Shown here: piece by piece, positions 21,753 through 32,980 of the stretch
Layout: the number at the start of each line of letters is the position of its first letter
Position numbering within the stretch: position 1 is the first letter of the stretch
Origin: Polyporus tsugae
Taxonomy: Eukaryota > Basidiomycota > Agaricomycetes > Polyporales > Polyporaceae
Assembly (NCBI GenBank): GCA_024305745.1
Contig: JAHRBS010000002.1
Location: 1,798,001-1,862,000 of the forward strand
Length of the DNA: 64,000 nucleotides
Reading direction: 5' to 3'
Translations under genes and position numbers: made by a program
The notes under the pieces: generated by a model
What the model saw: only the letters and a program-made list of their open reading frames with translations
The model's database searches: none
What the model was told of the DNA's origin: nothing

Positions 21753-24700
21753 GATATGGGAAGACATGCCAGGACAAGGCTTTCAATATGCCGTCGAGAA
21801 CTATCGCGTGGGGGTGTCAGGGCGAAGTAGTTATGACGTTGTACTCACATGCGCAGTGTGTATGTCTCCGCGGTTGGTCATGTATGTACAAACGTAGATG
21901 TATGGAGAGTGTTTGAGTTGCGTCTGAGCCTAAGGCGTCGCGCTTGCGAGCCTGCTGGCGGACTCAAGTTCAACGTTTCAAATTTTTCAGAAATTTCAAC
22001 GTTCAACGTCCCGAGAAGGCTAAGCTCGGTCCGAAATGCTCATGTAAGCCGGAATAACCCGGTCCTGGGGCCGGGGTCTTGACCGAGTCCATTACAGCTC
22101 GCGGCCTGGGCTGCCACTCGACCGACGATTTCTTCTTGAACGCCATTTTGTCCCCACTCACCAAAGCACCTGCTTGAACCCTGCAGGCACCAATTTCTCG
22201 CCATGACGCATATGAGCGAAGTTTCTCATCGATTTTTCTGATCCCATAGCCACGTCTCGCGCTGGTACTACGTGTATTAGCACTAACTTTCTACTTGGGC
22301 TGCGTCGTTGCTTCCGGGTCATGTAACATATGGACGCCGCACAACTAGTGCCCCGACACCTCCCAAATCCGGAGCAAGGTAGCCTTGTTTTCACTTTAGT
22401 CGATGGCCGCGACAATGAAACCCTACCTCGCCTCAAAGGGAGCAAACCAAGACCTCTCTGTTTCAGGATGCTCTATTGAGCCATCGATACCTTTGATATG
22501 GGCAACGGGGCGAGGTGGCAACAGTCCAGTGCGCTGACGCGTTGTGGGCTTCCAGGAATGAAAGTTCTGGTGGCGGAGCACCGGGGTCAGCCTCACGCCC
22601 CGATCTAACCACCAGCCCTGCAGTCAGCCTCGTGCTTCACGGGTATTAAAGGCCATCCTTTCTCTATTCCGTCCTCTCACAGCAACCTCCACCTCCGCCG
22701 CCGCCGCCGACCTCTCCCTTCGCCACGCTGAATGTATGTCTATCCTCCTTCATCCACACAGCCTGTACTTGCTAATATCGACGGTCAGCGTCCCCTCGCC
22801 CCCGCCGTCGATGATCCGCTACTCACCTCTTCTGACAGCTGACTTGAATGCACTCGCCACTTCCACTTGTGACTCGGACGCCAAGGTCAGGGTATTGCTC
22901 CAGCCTCCTCGCCCCCACACTTGGCCACCGCTGACCTCGTTGTTTCTTACGCTCCAGGCTTGAAGACCCTTAAGTTAGTTATCCTCGGCCTCGCCCTCTC
23001 ATCGACCGGATTCTAGGACTAGTAGGAAGTGTGAGTCGTGTGTGATGCCTGTGTGCCTCAAGACGTCGGATGTGCGTGTGCCTCAAGATCTTGGACCAAC
23101 CGTTGGGAGAAGTATGTGATGAACCTGAGTTTGCGGCCCTGGACGACGAAGGTGAGTCCTGTACTCGACGTCCAATTTCTTCAACGACCCACCACCGCGC
23201 TCCGTCCAGAACAACCTCGACGCTTCAACATTTCACCGTCAAGATGGACACCAAGAGGCTGACCGTTGTTACGAGATGTGGCCGATATGTAGCGTATGTA
23301 GTGTGTGATCTTGTTCCGGCACCGGCTAGGGGGCTTCAAGTTGCGGCAAGCCCTCGTCTCAAACGCCGGCCCCGAGGTACGGTCGACCGTCGCCACACAT
23401 ATGTGTGTGGCGAGGTCGTTCCTGGCGCAGGCCTCTTCGTGGCCCTCGGGACTAGTACCCACTTCGGTGGGGAAGCTAACGTGCGCCGAAACTATCTACA
23501 GTGAGTACTCTCGTGGGCGGAGAGGTTTGCCGTCGTTACTGCATGTACCCCGACCAGTGTATACATAGGGAGAGGATATTCATTTGAATGCAGCCACCGA
23601 CTCAACGATATATTACTGCTGGAAGCGGGGTGTGCCTTGGTGTCGTTCGTTCCGTTAAATGTACCGGCTCCTTGTGCGCCGCATATAATCCAAGTAGATG
23701 ATCCTATGAAATGAAGGACAAGTTGAGGTATCGAAGGTCGATCGTCGCCTCTGGGCCGAGCATGGGGTCGGATCCAATGTCCTGGGTGACCGGTTGAGCC
23801 GTATCGGCACGTTATGTTCTGGACCTTGGTTACATGGCACATGCTTGACATATGCTCGACGTGGTGGGAAGAGTCGCTGCAAACTTCGCCGCAGTTTCTG
23901 TTCAGGACACTTCGAATCGAAGCGGACGAACCACATTCAAGTTCCAGTTAGGAGGTTCCGCTGAGACTCACCGGCGGCGTTGAGTCTCTTCGGATGAAAT
24001 ACTCCCTTCACACCTCTAGATCACTCTCCGACATGATGATCTATTATTGTCTTCCTTCACGCCAAAGAATCAAAGACAAAAGCGGGTCAGGGAGTCCACC
24101 GGGCGATAATAGTTACGCCTTGTTTTCCCCACGACATCCAGGCTGAAACGGACGCGGAAGAATCATACTGGAATCAGTCCAACCCTGGTAAGTTGCGATT
24201 TTTGATCACCGCTGAGGTGGAACAGAGACTATCACAAGGGTGATCCGCCGGGCGGTGTTGTGGAACGCACAGACAAGGACGGACGGCGGCCTAGGTGTTC
24301 ATCGCAATCAATCGCTGGGATGAGCGAACAACAGAATCACGCGCCTTCTTGACCCGAATACGGCTGACCTCTCGTCCGATTCCAGAGCTGACTCCAACAT
24401 CAACATGCCGACATATGCCGAACATCCCAGCCTCCAGCGTATAAAGCCCGTCGCCGTCACTCGTCCTGTCTCCTCAGAACTCCCATGTTCACTTCCCCCT
24501 CTCCACCCTTTCCTAGGTGCGCTGGCGACTCGCATTGGTGTATGCTATGCGGGTCGCTGGTCGTACGCTCTCCTGTGAGGGGTTGAACGTCGGACTGGAA
24601 TGTTTCTCCCCTGTCCTCGCCGTCTTTCTCGGTGGGGACGGGGCCTCTGGGCACCTCGCCATCGGCGCGTATGTCGCCTTATCCTTATCTATCATCATTC

Positions 24701-26810
24701 CTTCAGCTAACCCTTCGCTATCAGATTGTGTCGGAGGTGTCCACTCACCAACCCTTCTCGGTACGTCCCCTCGCATCTCTCCCGATGGCTGTGGCTCACC
24801 GTTGTGGCGGACAGGTTTCTTCTCTGTGGCGCCTTCGCTATCATGGCGATGGCACGTCACACCGCATTGCTGACCCACCACCACCACCACCACCACGTAC
24901 GTTCACTCTTCCCGAGTTCGCCGCCCAAGACCAAGCCTCACCGCCTCGACTCTAGCACCACCATGCACAGGTGTCAGCCGCCCCGTCGATGGTAAGCCCA
25001 CCTGGTGGCTGTCGACGTTCGCGGCGCGTCGCACTCAGGCTCCCACTCTCGTCTCAAATCACTTCACTGTGCGGGCGAAGAGGTGGACGAGCCAACGCCT
25101 TTCCGGTACAGTCGCCTGTCAGGGACGGGCGACTCGGATTGTGCGGAGCGGGCGCGTCGCACTGCAAGGCTGAGCCTCCGACTAGTGAGTGTCTCCGACG
25201 TTCGGTGGGATTCGGTTGGAGACTTACGCAAACAATTGTAGCGTGCACCGGGATCTTCGAAACCGAACGCGGAAATATACCGGTGAGTGTTGATCCTCCA
25301 CCCGTTCACTGACGTTTGCGAGCTATTCAGCGATATTATGCCCGATCTGGAACGCGTCAGGTAAGTTTCCATAGTAGAGTATCCTAGTGGCGGAGGAGAT
25401 AGGATCGTGTCAGTGCCATGTAACTACGGTAGTAGTATAGAAAAACAATATACGAAGGCGCTAGCACTCTCCATCACGTAACAAAGGTACTCACGTCCAC
25501 GGTGTTCGTCAGCATTGGGGTTGGTGATCGACGCTCGACCCTGTAGCACAAATGAATGCAAAGTTTTGCTTCTGACATCCCGAAGATCGTCTGTGGTTGA
25601 CGGCTCCCTACCAGCGTTGCAGATATTCAATATCTACATCTGATGGCCCAAATATCAGCATACAAACCGGCAGGTGCTCTGGTGAAGTGATATACAGTTT
25701 CGTTGACCGAAGACCCCTGCTTTGCCCCCTGTAGTAGAGCACCTCACGGTGCCGATATAGCCTGTTTGCACCCCATATTGTCTCCGAAGGAGCCGTCTGC
25801 ATGGTGGCGCAATGTAGAGGAATGTTTGCCTCGGCTGGAGCATTAGCTTGCACTCCGCAATCAAAACGAACCGTCTGTACTCACGGTCACCTGTCATGAC
25901 TGGGCATCGGAGATTACTTCGGAAAACGGGGTCACTTTGGGAGTCAGACCTGCCAAATAAAAGATCGAGATGATGCTCTCGAGTCTCCAAAGATCATACT
26001 TATGTAGCCCATCGGCCTCTCGCGCTTCTTTGTCGTTAATGCACAGCGGGCTAACCTATAGAGCGCACCAGAGCTTTTGAGTCACCAGTCCAGTTTACAA
26101 AGCCTACCACGGAAGACGGAATGTGTATCAAGCGAAACACGGCCGGTGACCCAAGAGCCCAACCGACCGCCTCATTGCACAGCGTAAGCCGGTTGAGCCC
26201 CATCGTGCGATTCGCCCTCTCGCGTGCTGTGCGTGGAGAAGAACAGGCGCATATAACCACATTTTCGCTACGCATACATCGTAGTCAAAAGACAGAGTTA
26301 GACAACGAGGTCGACATCGCATAAAATTCGAGATCAGCTCAAGAGGATTAATCAGAGAGTTATTGGGGTAACGTTTCATGTATTGCGAGTGGTGCGATAC
26401 GACACATTCCTTCACTTGGGCATATCTGCCAGAACCAGGCTCAATCTAGCTTCCAGGAGTCAAACGAAGCCGACTCACAACCTATGAAGCAGTGCCGACA
26501 AGCACAACTTGCATAACGAAATGGATAGGACCGTACGTTGCAACCCACGGGAAGTCTGCCACCTTCAGGGCGCCTCTACTCCCAACTGAATGCGAACTGG
26601 AAGGGCGTTCCTTCTGCTTCCGGCATCCAATAGCGTTGAAAACAGCCTAGCGCAGAGCTCGCTCGTAGGCCCCGCGGTAGCTGTTGACACGCTCTAAACA
26701 TGCGAAGGGATCACCCCTACAAGGGGAACATGAGGGGTCGCAACACGACATGGTACAGTAGCGATGGGTACTCACCAGACCAATAATAGCCATCCTCTAC
26801 CCACAGCCCC
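21753..26810. other. Five-kilobase stretch with no recognisable gene
   Basis: No frame here gives a recognisable domain and no set of exons joins convincingly. Two places look like core promoters followed by an ATG: GTATTAAAGGCC at about 22646 with a CT-rich leader to ATG near 22734, and GCGTATAAAGCC at about 24440 with ATG 24484. The frames behind them stop or need several tiny exons. Minus frames at 25424-25990 are short. This could hold fast-evolving orphan genes, non-coding RNA or decayed repeats. Confidence 0.5.
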
Positions 26811-27335
26811 CTATCTGTCCCTCTCTTCCCTGATGGAAACGCGTTTGCGTGTGCGCATCTTCGACACGCCCGTCCTCAACGGGCCCTTCTCCTTAGGCTC
26901 TGGTGGCGGCGGGGCCTCGCGTTCAGGCTCGAGCTCCGGGACCGGAGGCTTGGCCTTCGGGCGAGGAGCGAAAAGGGCGCGCACGATGGTGGAAGAGACG
27001 GCGCGCGCAGCGAATCCGAGTAGGAGAGCACTTATGATTGCCGCGCCGAGGAAGACGTAGACCGGATAGACGTTCCGTGCGACGGCGGCGATGATAGAAT
27101 ACGGGGTGAAGACGAACACGTCCAGGAGCACCTGGATCAGGATGAAGACGGGGGATAGAAGGTAGAATATGGGGGCGAATAGCAGGGATAATGGGGCCAG
27201 CAGCGAGAGGATGAGGGCGACTGTGGTTCGAGAGAGGACGCTGTAGGACAAGGTCACGGCACGGGCGAGGAAGCGGGCGAGCTCGACAATCGGAGGAGAA
27301 CGCGCTGCGGCGGCTGGGCCGGAGTCCCCATTCAT
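26811..27335 (-). CDS. Small membrane protein with basic, Pro-rich tail, unknown function
   Basis: A single-exon frame of 174 aa from ATG 27335 (MNGDSGPAAAAR). A slightly longer frame exists upstream, but its first codon is not ATG. About residues 35-110 hold two to three long hydrophobic segments (ALILSLLAPLSLLFAPIFYLL, FILIQVLLDVFVFTPY, YVFLGAAIISALLLGFAAR). The last 60 residues are Lys/Arg/Pro-rich (RPKAKPPVPELEPE, then RTRKRVSIREERDR). Hairpin-like long hydrophobic parts with a charged tail suggest an ER or lipid-droplet membrane protein, but that is only inference. Confidence 0.6.
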   Translation of the reverse strand: MNGDSGPAAAARSPPIVELARFLARAVTLSYSVLSRTTVALILSLLAPLSLLFAPIFYLLSPVFILIQVLLDVFVFTPYSIIAAVARNVYPVYVFLGAAIISALLLGFAARAVSSTIVRALFAPRPKAKPPVPELEPEREAPPPPEPKEKGPLRTGVSKMRTRKRVSIREERDR

Positions 27336-28643
27336 TGTATGCGGCCGATGGATGCAAAGGACAAGGTCAGAGTGGAACCGTCTGGTCGCGAGGAAGGTAG
27401 ACAATTACGTAATACTAGACGCTACCCTTTCGTCCAGATATGGCAGGATGGAGAAGGAACAGACGGCACTTCACAATGGTTCACATGGACCATCACAATT
27501 TTTTCTTCCATCCGATATCGATGTCCTTTTATTCCTCTCATCGTCTTCCTTGTATATATGTCTCTTCTGCTATGACTGAACGCATCTCCGCTTTTTTCTT
27601 GTTTTTACACCGCTCAAAGACATAACACTGGCCGAACTTGAGCTCCGTAACAACCCCCCTACATCCTGCCTCTCCTACTCGACATCTACCATTTACATTT
27701 AACTTAGACTTTATTCAACATCTGGAGGATGTTTTGTCATCTGTCTGCACCTTGTTTGCTGTTTTGACGCTGCGTTCTCTCGCGTTCCCACCACTTCAAG
27801 AGGATCATCGCCCGTCTAGCATATTCATCCGAGGGTTGACGTTGAATGTGTATCTCTACCTTCCCGAATCGTGCGTTTCTACATCTTCTCCGCCTCGCTT
27901 TTCACTAATGAAGACACCGACAGCTCAGTGGGAATTGCGCTGATTCATTTCCCCGACATTATCTCTGGAAACACCACATTACAACTGTAAGTAACTCCAG
28001 CACCCGGCTTGACTGCTCGTGTCTCTCACCACCCCCACCTCACCGCAGTCCTGGCCGCCGCCTTCCACTCCTCCAACCGATTTCGAGCGCGGCAGGCTAT
28101 CTTCGTATATGGCGTATATCATCTTCCCATGTGCACTGCTGGGTCTGGAAGGCGCTGCGCGGTGAGTCACGAAGACCCACTGATCGGCCACTCTGTGGAC
28201 TATATCTGTGAGTCACCCAAGACGAGGACATGCTTTCCCTCCATCTCTTCCCCTCCCTCTTAGACACTTCCCCCTTGCCATACTTCGCGTGCAGTCGAAC
28301 GCAAATCAACGGAGGTAATGGCATTGCAGTGTCCGATACTGACTAAGACGCAGGAAATTCGGAGGACTACGGAACTCGTGACGCTCAACATCGTTCCCAA
28401 TAGTAGTAAGGTAAGCATGAAGATGTGGGGGGGTAACTAATATACACGTGAACGAGAAACTGACAGGATGGCGCACAGACAGGCAGACGAGGATGGCGAA
28501 AGAAGGTAGAAGAGGATATAGGGCATCAGTACTGATTGCGTCTCGGCTATGGACATCGCTCAGCCGCATATACGCTCCTCATCAGAAGCCACATACCTTG
28601 AAGCACCACCACCCCTCGCACGCCGTCCGTTCTCCGCGACCTC
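27336..28643. other. Intergenic, no gene seen
   Basis: About 1.3 kb. Plus-strand frames at 27638-28263 have no domain and do not join with good splice sites. It includes the region downstream of Maf1, whose stop is at 28644. Confidence 0.5.
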
Positions 28644-29720
28644 CTACAAGGTCGCACTCACGCTGAGGCCCATCGCCCGCGCACCCGCCCCGACCGCACC
28701 GTCCCACCCCAGGAACCGCTCGTTCGACACCTTATCCGGCGACCCATACGCGACGTGCACGTCAGTGTCCTGGTCCATCCAGGACGCGAAGCCCCGCGAG
28801 CGCGCCCATACAGAGATGAACAATATCCGCTTCAGCTTGCGGTTGAGGAAGAACCAGTGCGAGCTCCAGAGGAGCGCACCGCGGCGGCGCACCGTGACGG
28901 GGGGCAGGTCGTCCGACTGCGAGTAGCGGTCGTCGCTGTGGCCGGTGCTGCGGCGGGCGCGGGCGCGGGCGGGGGCCTCGTCGACGTCGTAGTCGTCGAA
29001 CTGGAACTGGGTGTCGTCGTCGCTCGACTCGTCCTCCTCGACGGACGCGACGTCGTCCTCGTCGTCGCTGTCGTTCGCGTGTGGGTCGCACTCGCCGTCG
29101 GGCGTATACGAGTACACCTCGCACTCGGCCAGAGCGATCTCTTTGTTGAGCGCGGTGTAGAGCGTCGGGTGCGTGCCGGACTGCGCGCGCGAGGGGGCGC
29201 GGGGGCTCGGCTTGACGTAGAAGTCGAGCGGGGAGGAGGACGTGGGGACGGAGGAGGGAAAGAAGTCCGCGGAGGAGGGGGGATAGGAGGAGTACGTACG
29301 GGGCGCGTGGAGGCCGGAGCGCTGCGGGGAAATCATGGTTGTCGAGAGTGCGTTGAGGACGGCGGCGCCGGACTCCTCGCGGTTGAAGTGGTAAGGGCGG
29401 ACGTCTGAGAACTCGTGGTCGGGGAACGCGACGTTGAGGGTCGCGATGAGGAGGTAGAGGGTCTTGCGCGAGTGGTGCTCGGACATGGGCCCGAAGGGCG
29501 TCATCTCCGCCTGGGCTTCGAGCGCCATATCGGAGGGCAGGGGTGGGGAATGCGAGACCTCGTCGGCATATGCGTTCTCGAGGTCGCGGAACAGTTTCTT
29601 GTCGCGCTTGATGTTCTTGCAGCTGTAGAGCTCGATGCGCGTGTGGACGGAGCACTCGGGCCCCTCGTGGGTAAGTGAGCGGGCGAGAGTGCTGAGCTCG
29701 TTACACTCGATGAACTTCAT
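28644..29720 (-). CDS. MAF1: Maf1, repressor of RNA polymerase III
   Basis: A single open frame of 358 aa, ATG 29720 to TAG 28644. Maf1 box A is at the N-terminus (MKFIECNELSTLARSLTHEG, then HTRIELYSCKNIKRDKKLFRDL). Box B/C follows at RKTLYLLIATLNVAFPDHEFSDVRP and at LWSSHWFFLNRKLKRILFISV near the C-terminus. Between them lie a Ser/Pro-rich insert and a strongly acidic run (DSDDEDDVASVEEDESSDDD), both common in fungal Maf1. Maf1 binds Pol III and blocks its recruitment by Brf1 under stress. It is controlled by TORC1/PKA phosphorylation of the Ser-rich insert in yeast; such control here is inference. A GTGAGT occurs eight codons before the stop, so a further exon is possible. Confidence 0.95.
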   Translation of the reverse strand: MKFIECNELSTLARSLTHEGPECSVHTRIELYSCKNIKRDKKLFRDLENAYADEVSHSPPLPSDMALEAQAEMTPFGPMSEHHSRKTLYLLIATLNVAFPDHEFSDVRPYHFNREESGAAVLNALSTTMISPQRSGLHAPRTYSSYPPSSADFFPSSVPTSSSPLDFYVKPSPRAPSRAQSGTHPTLYTALNKEIALAECEVYSYTPDGECDPHANDSDDEDDVASVEEDESSDDDTQFQFDDYDVDEAPARARARRSTGHSDDRYSQSDDLPPVTVRRRGALLWSSHWFFLNRKLKRILFISVWARSRGFASWMDQDTDVHVAYGSPDKVSNERFLGWDGAVGAGARAMGLSVSATL

Positions 29721-30170
29721 GGTGGTGGGGAGTATACAAGGGGCAGCGGTCGTAATGATGCGTTAAAGAGATGCTATATGCTTGATTGAAGCGTGCTGCG
29801 GTACGTAGTTGAACTCGTTCGTCGTGGGTCGACAGCGTTCCGTTCCGGGAGTGACAAAGGCTACGGGTGGCAAACGGAGAGGCCGGAGGTGGGAGCGGGG
29901 AGTCGGATCGTCGCAAGTGGAGGCGTCGGGGGTCTTGGGTGGTGAAGAGGGTTGTGATCGGGACCGAGGAAGAGTGAGAGTGAGAGTGGTCGGTGGAGGA
30001 GGCGGGATGGGAGAGGCGTGTCAAGAGCGCCGTGCGATGCGAGCCGCCTGCGTCATGTTTGGCCCTAGTTTGGCTGCCTCCGATCACGACGACACCCGTG
30101 CCTTGCAAACGCTGCTCTCCCCATCGCACGTTCCCACTTCTTCCTACGATACTCATCTCTCCATCCATGC
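29721..30170. other. Maf1 upstream region
   Basis: About 450 bp holding the Maf1 promoter. The open frame on the plus strand across it (29809-30726) is a shadow without domain. Confidence 0.5.
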
Positions 30171-30499
30171 TCAATTACACCTCTCAATCACCGCCGCCGG
30201 ACAAGCTCTCGCCGCGCTTCTTGGGCAGCCACGGATGAAGCGCTCATCGGCTGTGGCACCGGAGCTCCATATGCATATGAACAACTCTGGCAATACAACT
30301 ATGGTCCTGGGCACTCCATTCAATGAGTTTCTACACTCCCGGCGATCGAGAAGCGTAAAGGCAAATAACTTACTGTCGCAACCATCTGGCTGCACAGGAA
30401 GTCTACCTCGCAGCCGTATGACAAGGCTACGCCGCGACTGTACGGCCAGTAGTATGCCCACATCATACAGGACACAGACCACAAGTCTAATTAAATACA

Positions 30500-31148
30500 A
30501 TCTAATCCTCCTCCGTCCACATCCGATCGACTCCACGACTGACCATGCGAACCCCGCGCTCGTCGGCACTGTCAGGCTCGGCGGCGTCGACGAGGGGTGG
30601 TTGTCCGAGTGCACCGCGCCCACGGCGAGGTACTTAAAGCGCACCCCGGTCGGCGCGTCGAAGAACGGCTTGTCGTTGTCCAGCCCACGCGCGAGCGACT
30701 GCAGGAAGCCCTTGGACGCCGTGTAAACGGGCATGCGCGGCGGGGCGAAGTCTCCCCCGAACGAACCGACGAAGAGGACCTGCACGGGCCCGGAGGGCGA
30801 GGCGCGGCGCAGCTGGGGCAGGAGGACGCGGGTGAGGAAGAGCGAGAACAACGCGTTCATGTGTACCTCGCTCAGGATGTGTTCTTCCGTACTCTCGTCG
30901 GTGCGCCCGGGGAAATAGAGACATACCTCGAGAGTAAGCAAAGTGCCGACGTTGTGCACGACCACAGTAATGTGGAGGTTTCTGAACGGCTCGACCAGCT
31001 TCGCAAAGTCGTGCCCGCCCTTCGATGCGTCCGCGATGAAGTACCGGATATCGGGGGTGTCCGCCTTCCCCTAGGCCTTCACAGACGAGCGCAGCTCCTC
31101 CACAACCTTCTGCATCTTTGCCTCGAGGGTGGCCCGAGCGCAAGGTCA
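30500..31148 (-). pseudogene. Short-chain dehydrogenase/reductase remnant (3-ketoacyl-CoA reductase/17-beta-HSD type)
   Basis: On the minus strand a frame reads MQKVVEELRSSVKA, then TAG at 31071-31073, then GKADTPDIRYFIADASKGG, HITVVVHNVG (the NNxG-like stretch) and HMNALFSLFLTRVLLPQLR. Next come VLFVGSFGGDFAPPRMPVYTASKGFLQSLAR (catalytic Ser, and Tyr-x3-Lys) and GCGRRRIR. These fit a microsomal SDR of the Kar/HSD17B12 type. The N-terminal Rossmann motif TGxxxGIG and the membrane helix are absent upstream, and the frame is broken by the TAG. No splice pair removes that stop. The C-terminus runs on into unrelated residues. I call it a truncated pseudogene. Confidence 0.7.
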
Positions 31149-31344
31149 TCGAGAAGAGGTCGCACGGTCCGATACGGCTGGAGATGGTTTATGTGTGGCT
31201 GCTACAGCGGTCGACTATGGCGGTCGAGTGCTAGGTTTCCCGCCCAAACGTGGATAATCGGGCGCAAAGACTAGTATACTGTATTGGGGGTAGGCGATCC
31301 CCAACACTAGCAGGTACAAGGCTGAGTGTTCCGTGCACGGCCTG

Positions 31345-31513
31345 TCTGACAGACGTGGCAGTGTTCCAAGCTGTAGAACCTGGCAGAGCATGGCGAGACA
31401 AGGGTTTCAACTTCAACACGCTGGCGCGCTTGAGGACCATCGCGTGGGTGCTAAGTTATACTATTGTACTCACATGTGCAGTATGGATGCCTCCGCGGTT
31501 GTGATTTGGCATG
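31345..31513 (+). repeat. Diverged copy of the alpha/beta-hydrolase 3' end
   Basis: From TCTGACAGACGTGGCAG onward this stretch matches 21721-21893 through the last intron end, the last exon (TWQCSKL then stop here, TWQRSKL there), and about 140 bp of 3' flank (CGCGTGGG, GTACTCACATG, CTCCGCGGTTG blocks). One copy has an extra 10-12 bp. No trace of the upstream hydrolase exons is seen here. It is either a partial gene duplication or a dispersed element that donated the hydrolase terminal exon. Confidence 0.65.
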
Positions 31514-32473
31514 TGCAAACGGAAATAAAGAGCCTTCGAGTCGCGGTTGAGCGTAAGCTTAAGCCTGAAACGCGTCACATGGGTAACGCGTTGGCGCTCG
31601 GTGGGGAAATTGTGGTGGCCGCCGTTTTCTCCCCTTGCTCCATCGCCGTGGCTGCACCATCTTTCCAGTGGTTGTTTGATTGTCCTAATAGTGGTATTCT
31701 CTGGCGGCGCGACTAGTGTATTGGACGAAGGATGGGTGTGTGGTTGAGGCGACGCGGGGCGATGAGTGGTGTATTTGTATATCCTGGATATCCTTGTGTT
31801 CCATCTGGACCGGACGGTGTTTGAAGGAATACACGTGTTGGCCGCCTGCCGCCCAAAACCTTGCGGAGAACAAAGGGAGGAGCACCGGATTCGGAAAGTC
31901 GTCGCTTCGGAGTCTAAACTGCTCCCTGCCTCATAAAAGCGCGCTCGTTCGTGCTTGCTCCCTTCACCTGTCTCCTCTCCCATGTCGTTCACCTCGCTCG
32001 ATTATCTCTATTCCTCCCCGAGCATGCCATCGGGTCAGCCGCTGCTGTCGAAGCTGTCGCCGATCATCTTCATGAATGGCGCTGCAGTGGCTGACGGTGG
32101 TTGGTACCCTCGTCCCCAGCCTCCGAGAACCATTGCTGTCCTCCGCCGCACACCAAATCTGACGCCTCCATCCGATGCCCTCGACCATATGGCACGTTGA
32201 CAACACCACCGCCACGGTCCAGCCATCCAGCAGGACCGACACCACCGTCTCGCCACGGTTTTCTATGCGCCTGTGGTTAGCCGCCACCGGCCACGGACAA
32301 CCGTGACCCCAATGGAGTCACGCACGAGGAGTACTAAGGACAACATATACTAGGTCTTGCTAGTACGTTGCCCTCCTTCACCATCGTTGTGAGTAATAGG
32401 TGGTATCCGCAGACGCAAGCGAAGCTCGACATCCGGGCGCGTGCTATGCCCACAACGGTGCCTGGCATTGCGT
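31514..32473. other. Intergenic with one weak short open frame
   Basis: A possible core promoter (CCTCATAAAAGCG near 31930) precedes ATG 31982, which opens a 72-codon frame to 32200 (MSFTSLDYLYSSPSMPSG start). It shows no domain or signal peptide. I do not count it as a gene, but it has a start context like the real genes here. Confidence 0.35.
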
Positions 32474-32980
32474 GACGCCGAAGAGTAAAGCCCCAACCGG
32501 GCTATCATCCTCAAGCGCGTCCACGATACGGTCGAAGCACGGGGGAGTGTGGACGACCGTACCTTGTACCGTCATTACGTCCTACCCCGGATGAGACTTG
32601 TCGTGCCGCATAGCCTGAGTGACCACGAACGAGGATTTGAAGGATGGCCATCGCCGTGACGCCGAAGAGTAATGCCCCAACCGGGCGACGATCCTCAAGC
32701 ACGTCCACAATAAGGTCGAAGACGGGGCAATATGGGCGACCGTACTTGTACCGTCATGAAGTCCTACCCTAGCTGAGACTTGTCATGTCAAAAAGCGACC
32801 ACCGGAAGGACGATAATGACGTCGAAGAGTAGAGCCCTAATCGAGCGAAGATCCTCAAGTGCGTCCACGATACGGTTTGGTATGGGGGAGTGTGTGGATG
32901 TTCCCTACCCTGTATCGAACCGTATCGTGTCGGTTGAAGACGAAAACGTAGCAGACGCGCTTTGGCGGAATGGGGTTGGG
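32474..32980. repeat. Three-copy long tandem repeat (about 160-185 bp units)
   Basis: Copies begin at 32474, 32658 and 32818 with GACGCCGAAGAGTAAAGCCC or a near variant. They share CCTCAAGCGCGTCCACGAT, a CGACCGTACCTTGTACC block and a CCTACCC...GAGACTTGTC block. Spacing is 184 and 160 bp. No open frame runs through the copies, so it appears non-coding. Confidence 0.75.

Noticed and set aside
24880..24900. Run of His codons (CAC repeat) suggesting a His-rich protein
   Set aside because: A simple CCA/CAC microsatellite with no supporting exons.
25424..25990. Minus frames vaguely like degenerate ankyrin repeats
   Set aside because: The resemblance is a few residues only, without the repeated TPLH pattern or spacing.
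28755..29408. 217-codon Val/Arg-rich plus frame
   Set aside because: Antisense shadow of the acidic part of Maf1.
29809..30726. 305-codon plus open frame
   Set aside because: Shadow of the Maf1 upstream region and of the reverse SDR remnant; no domain and odd composition.
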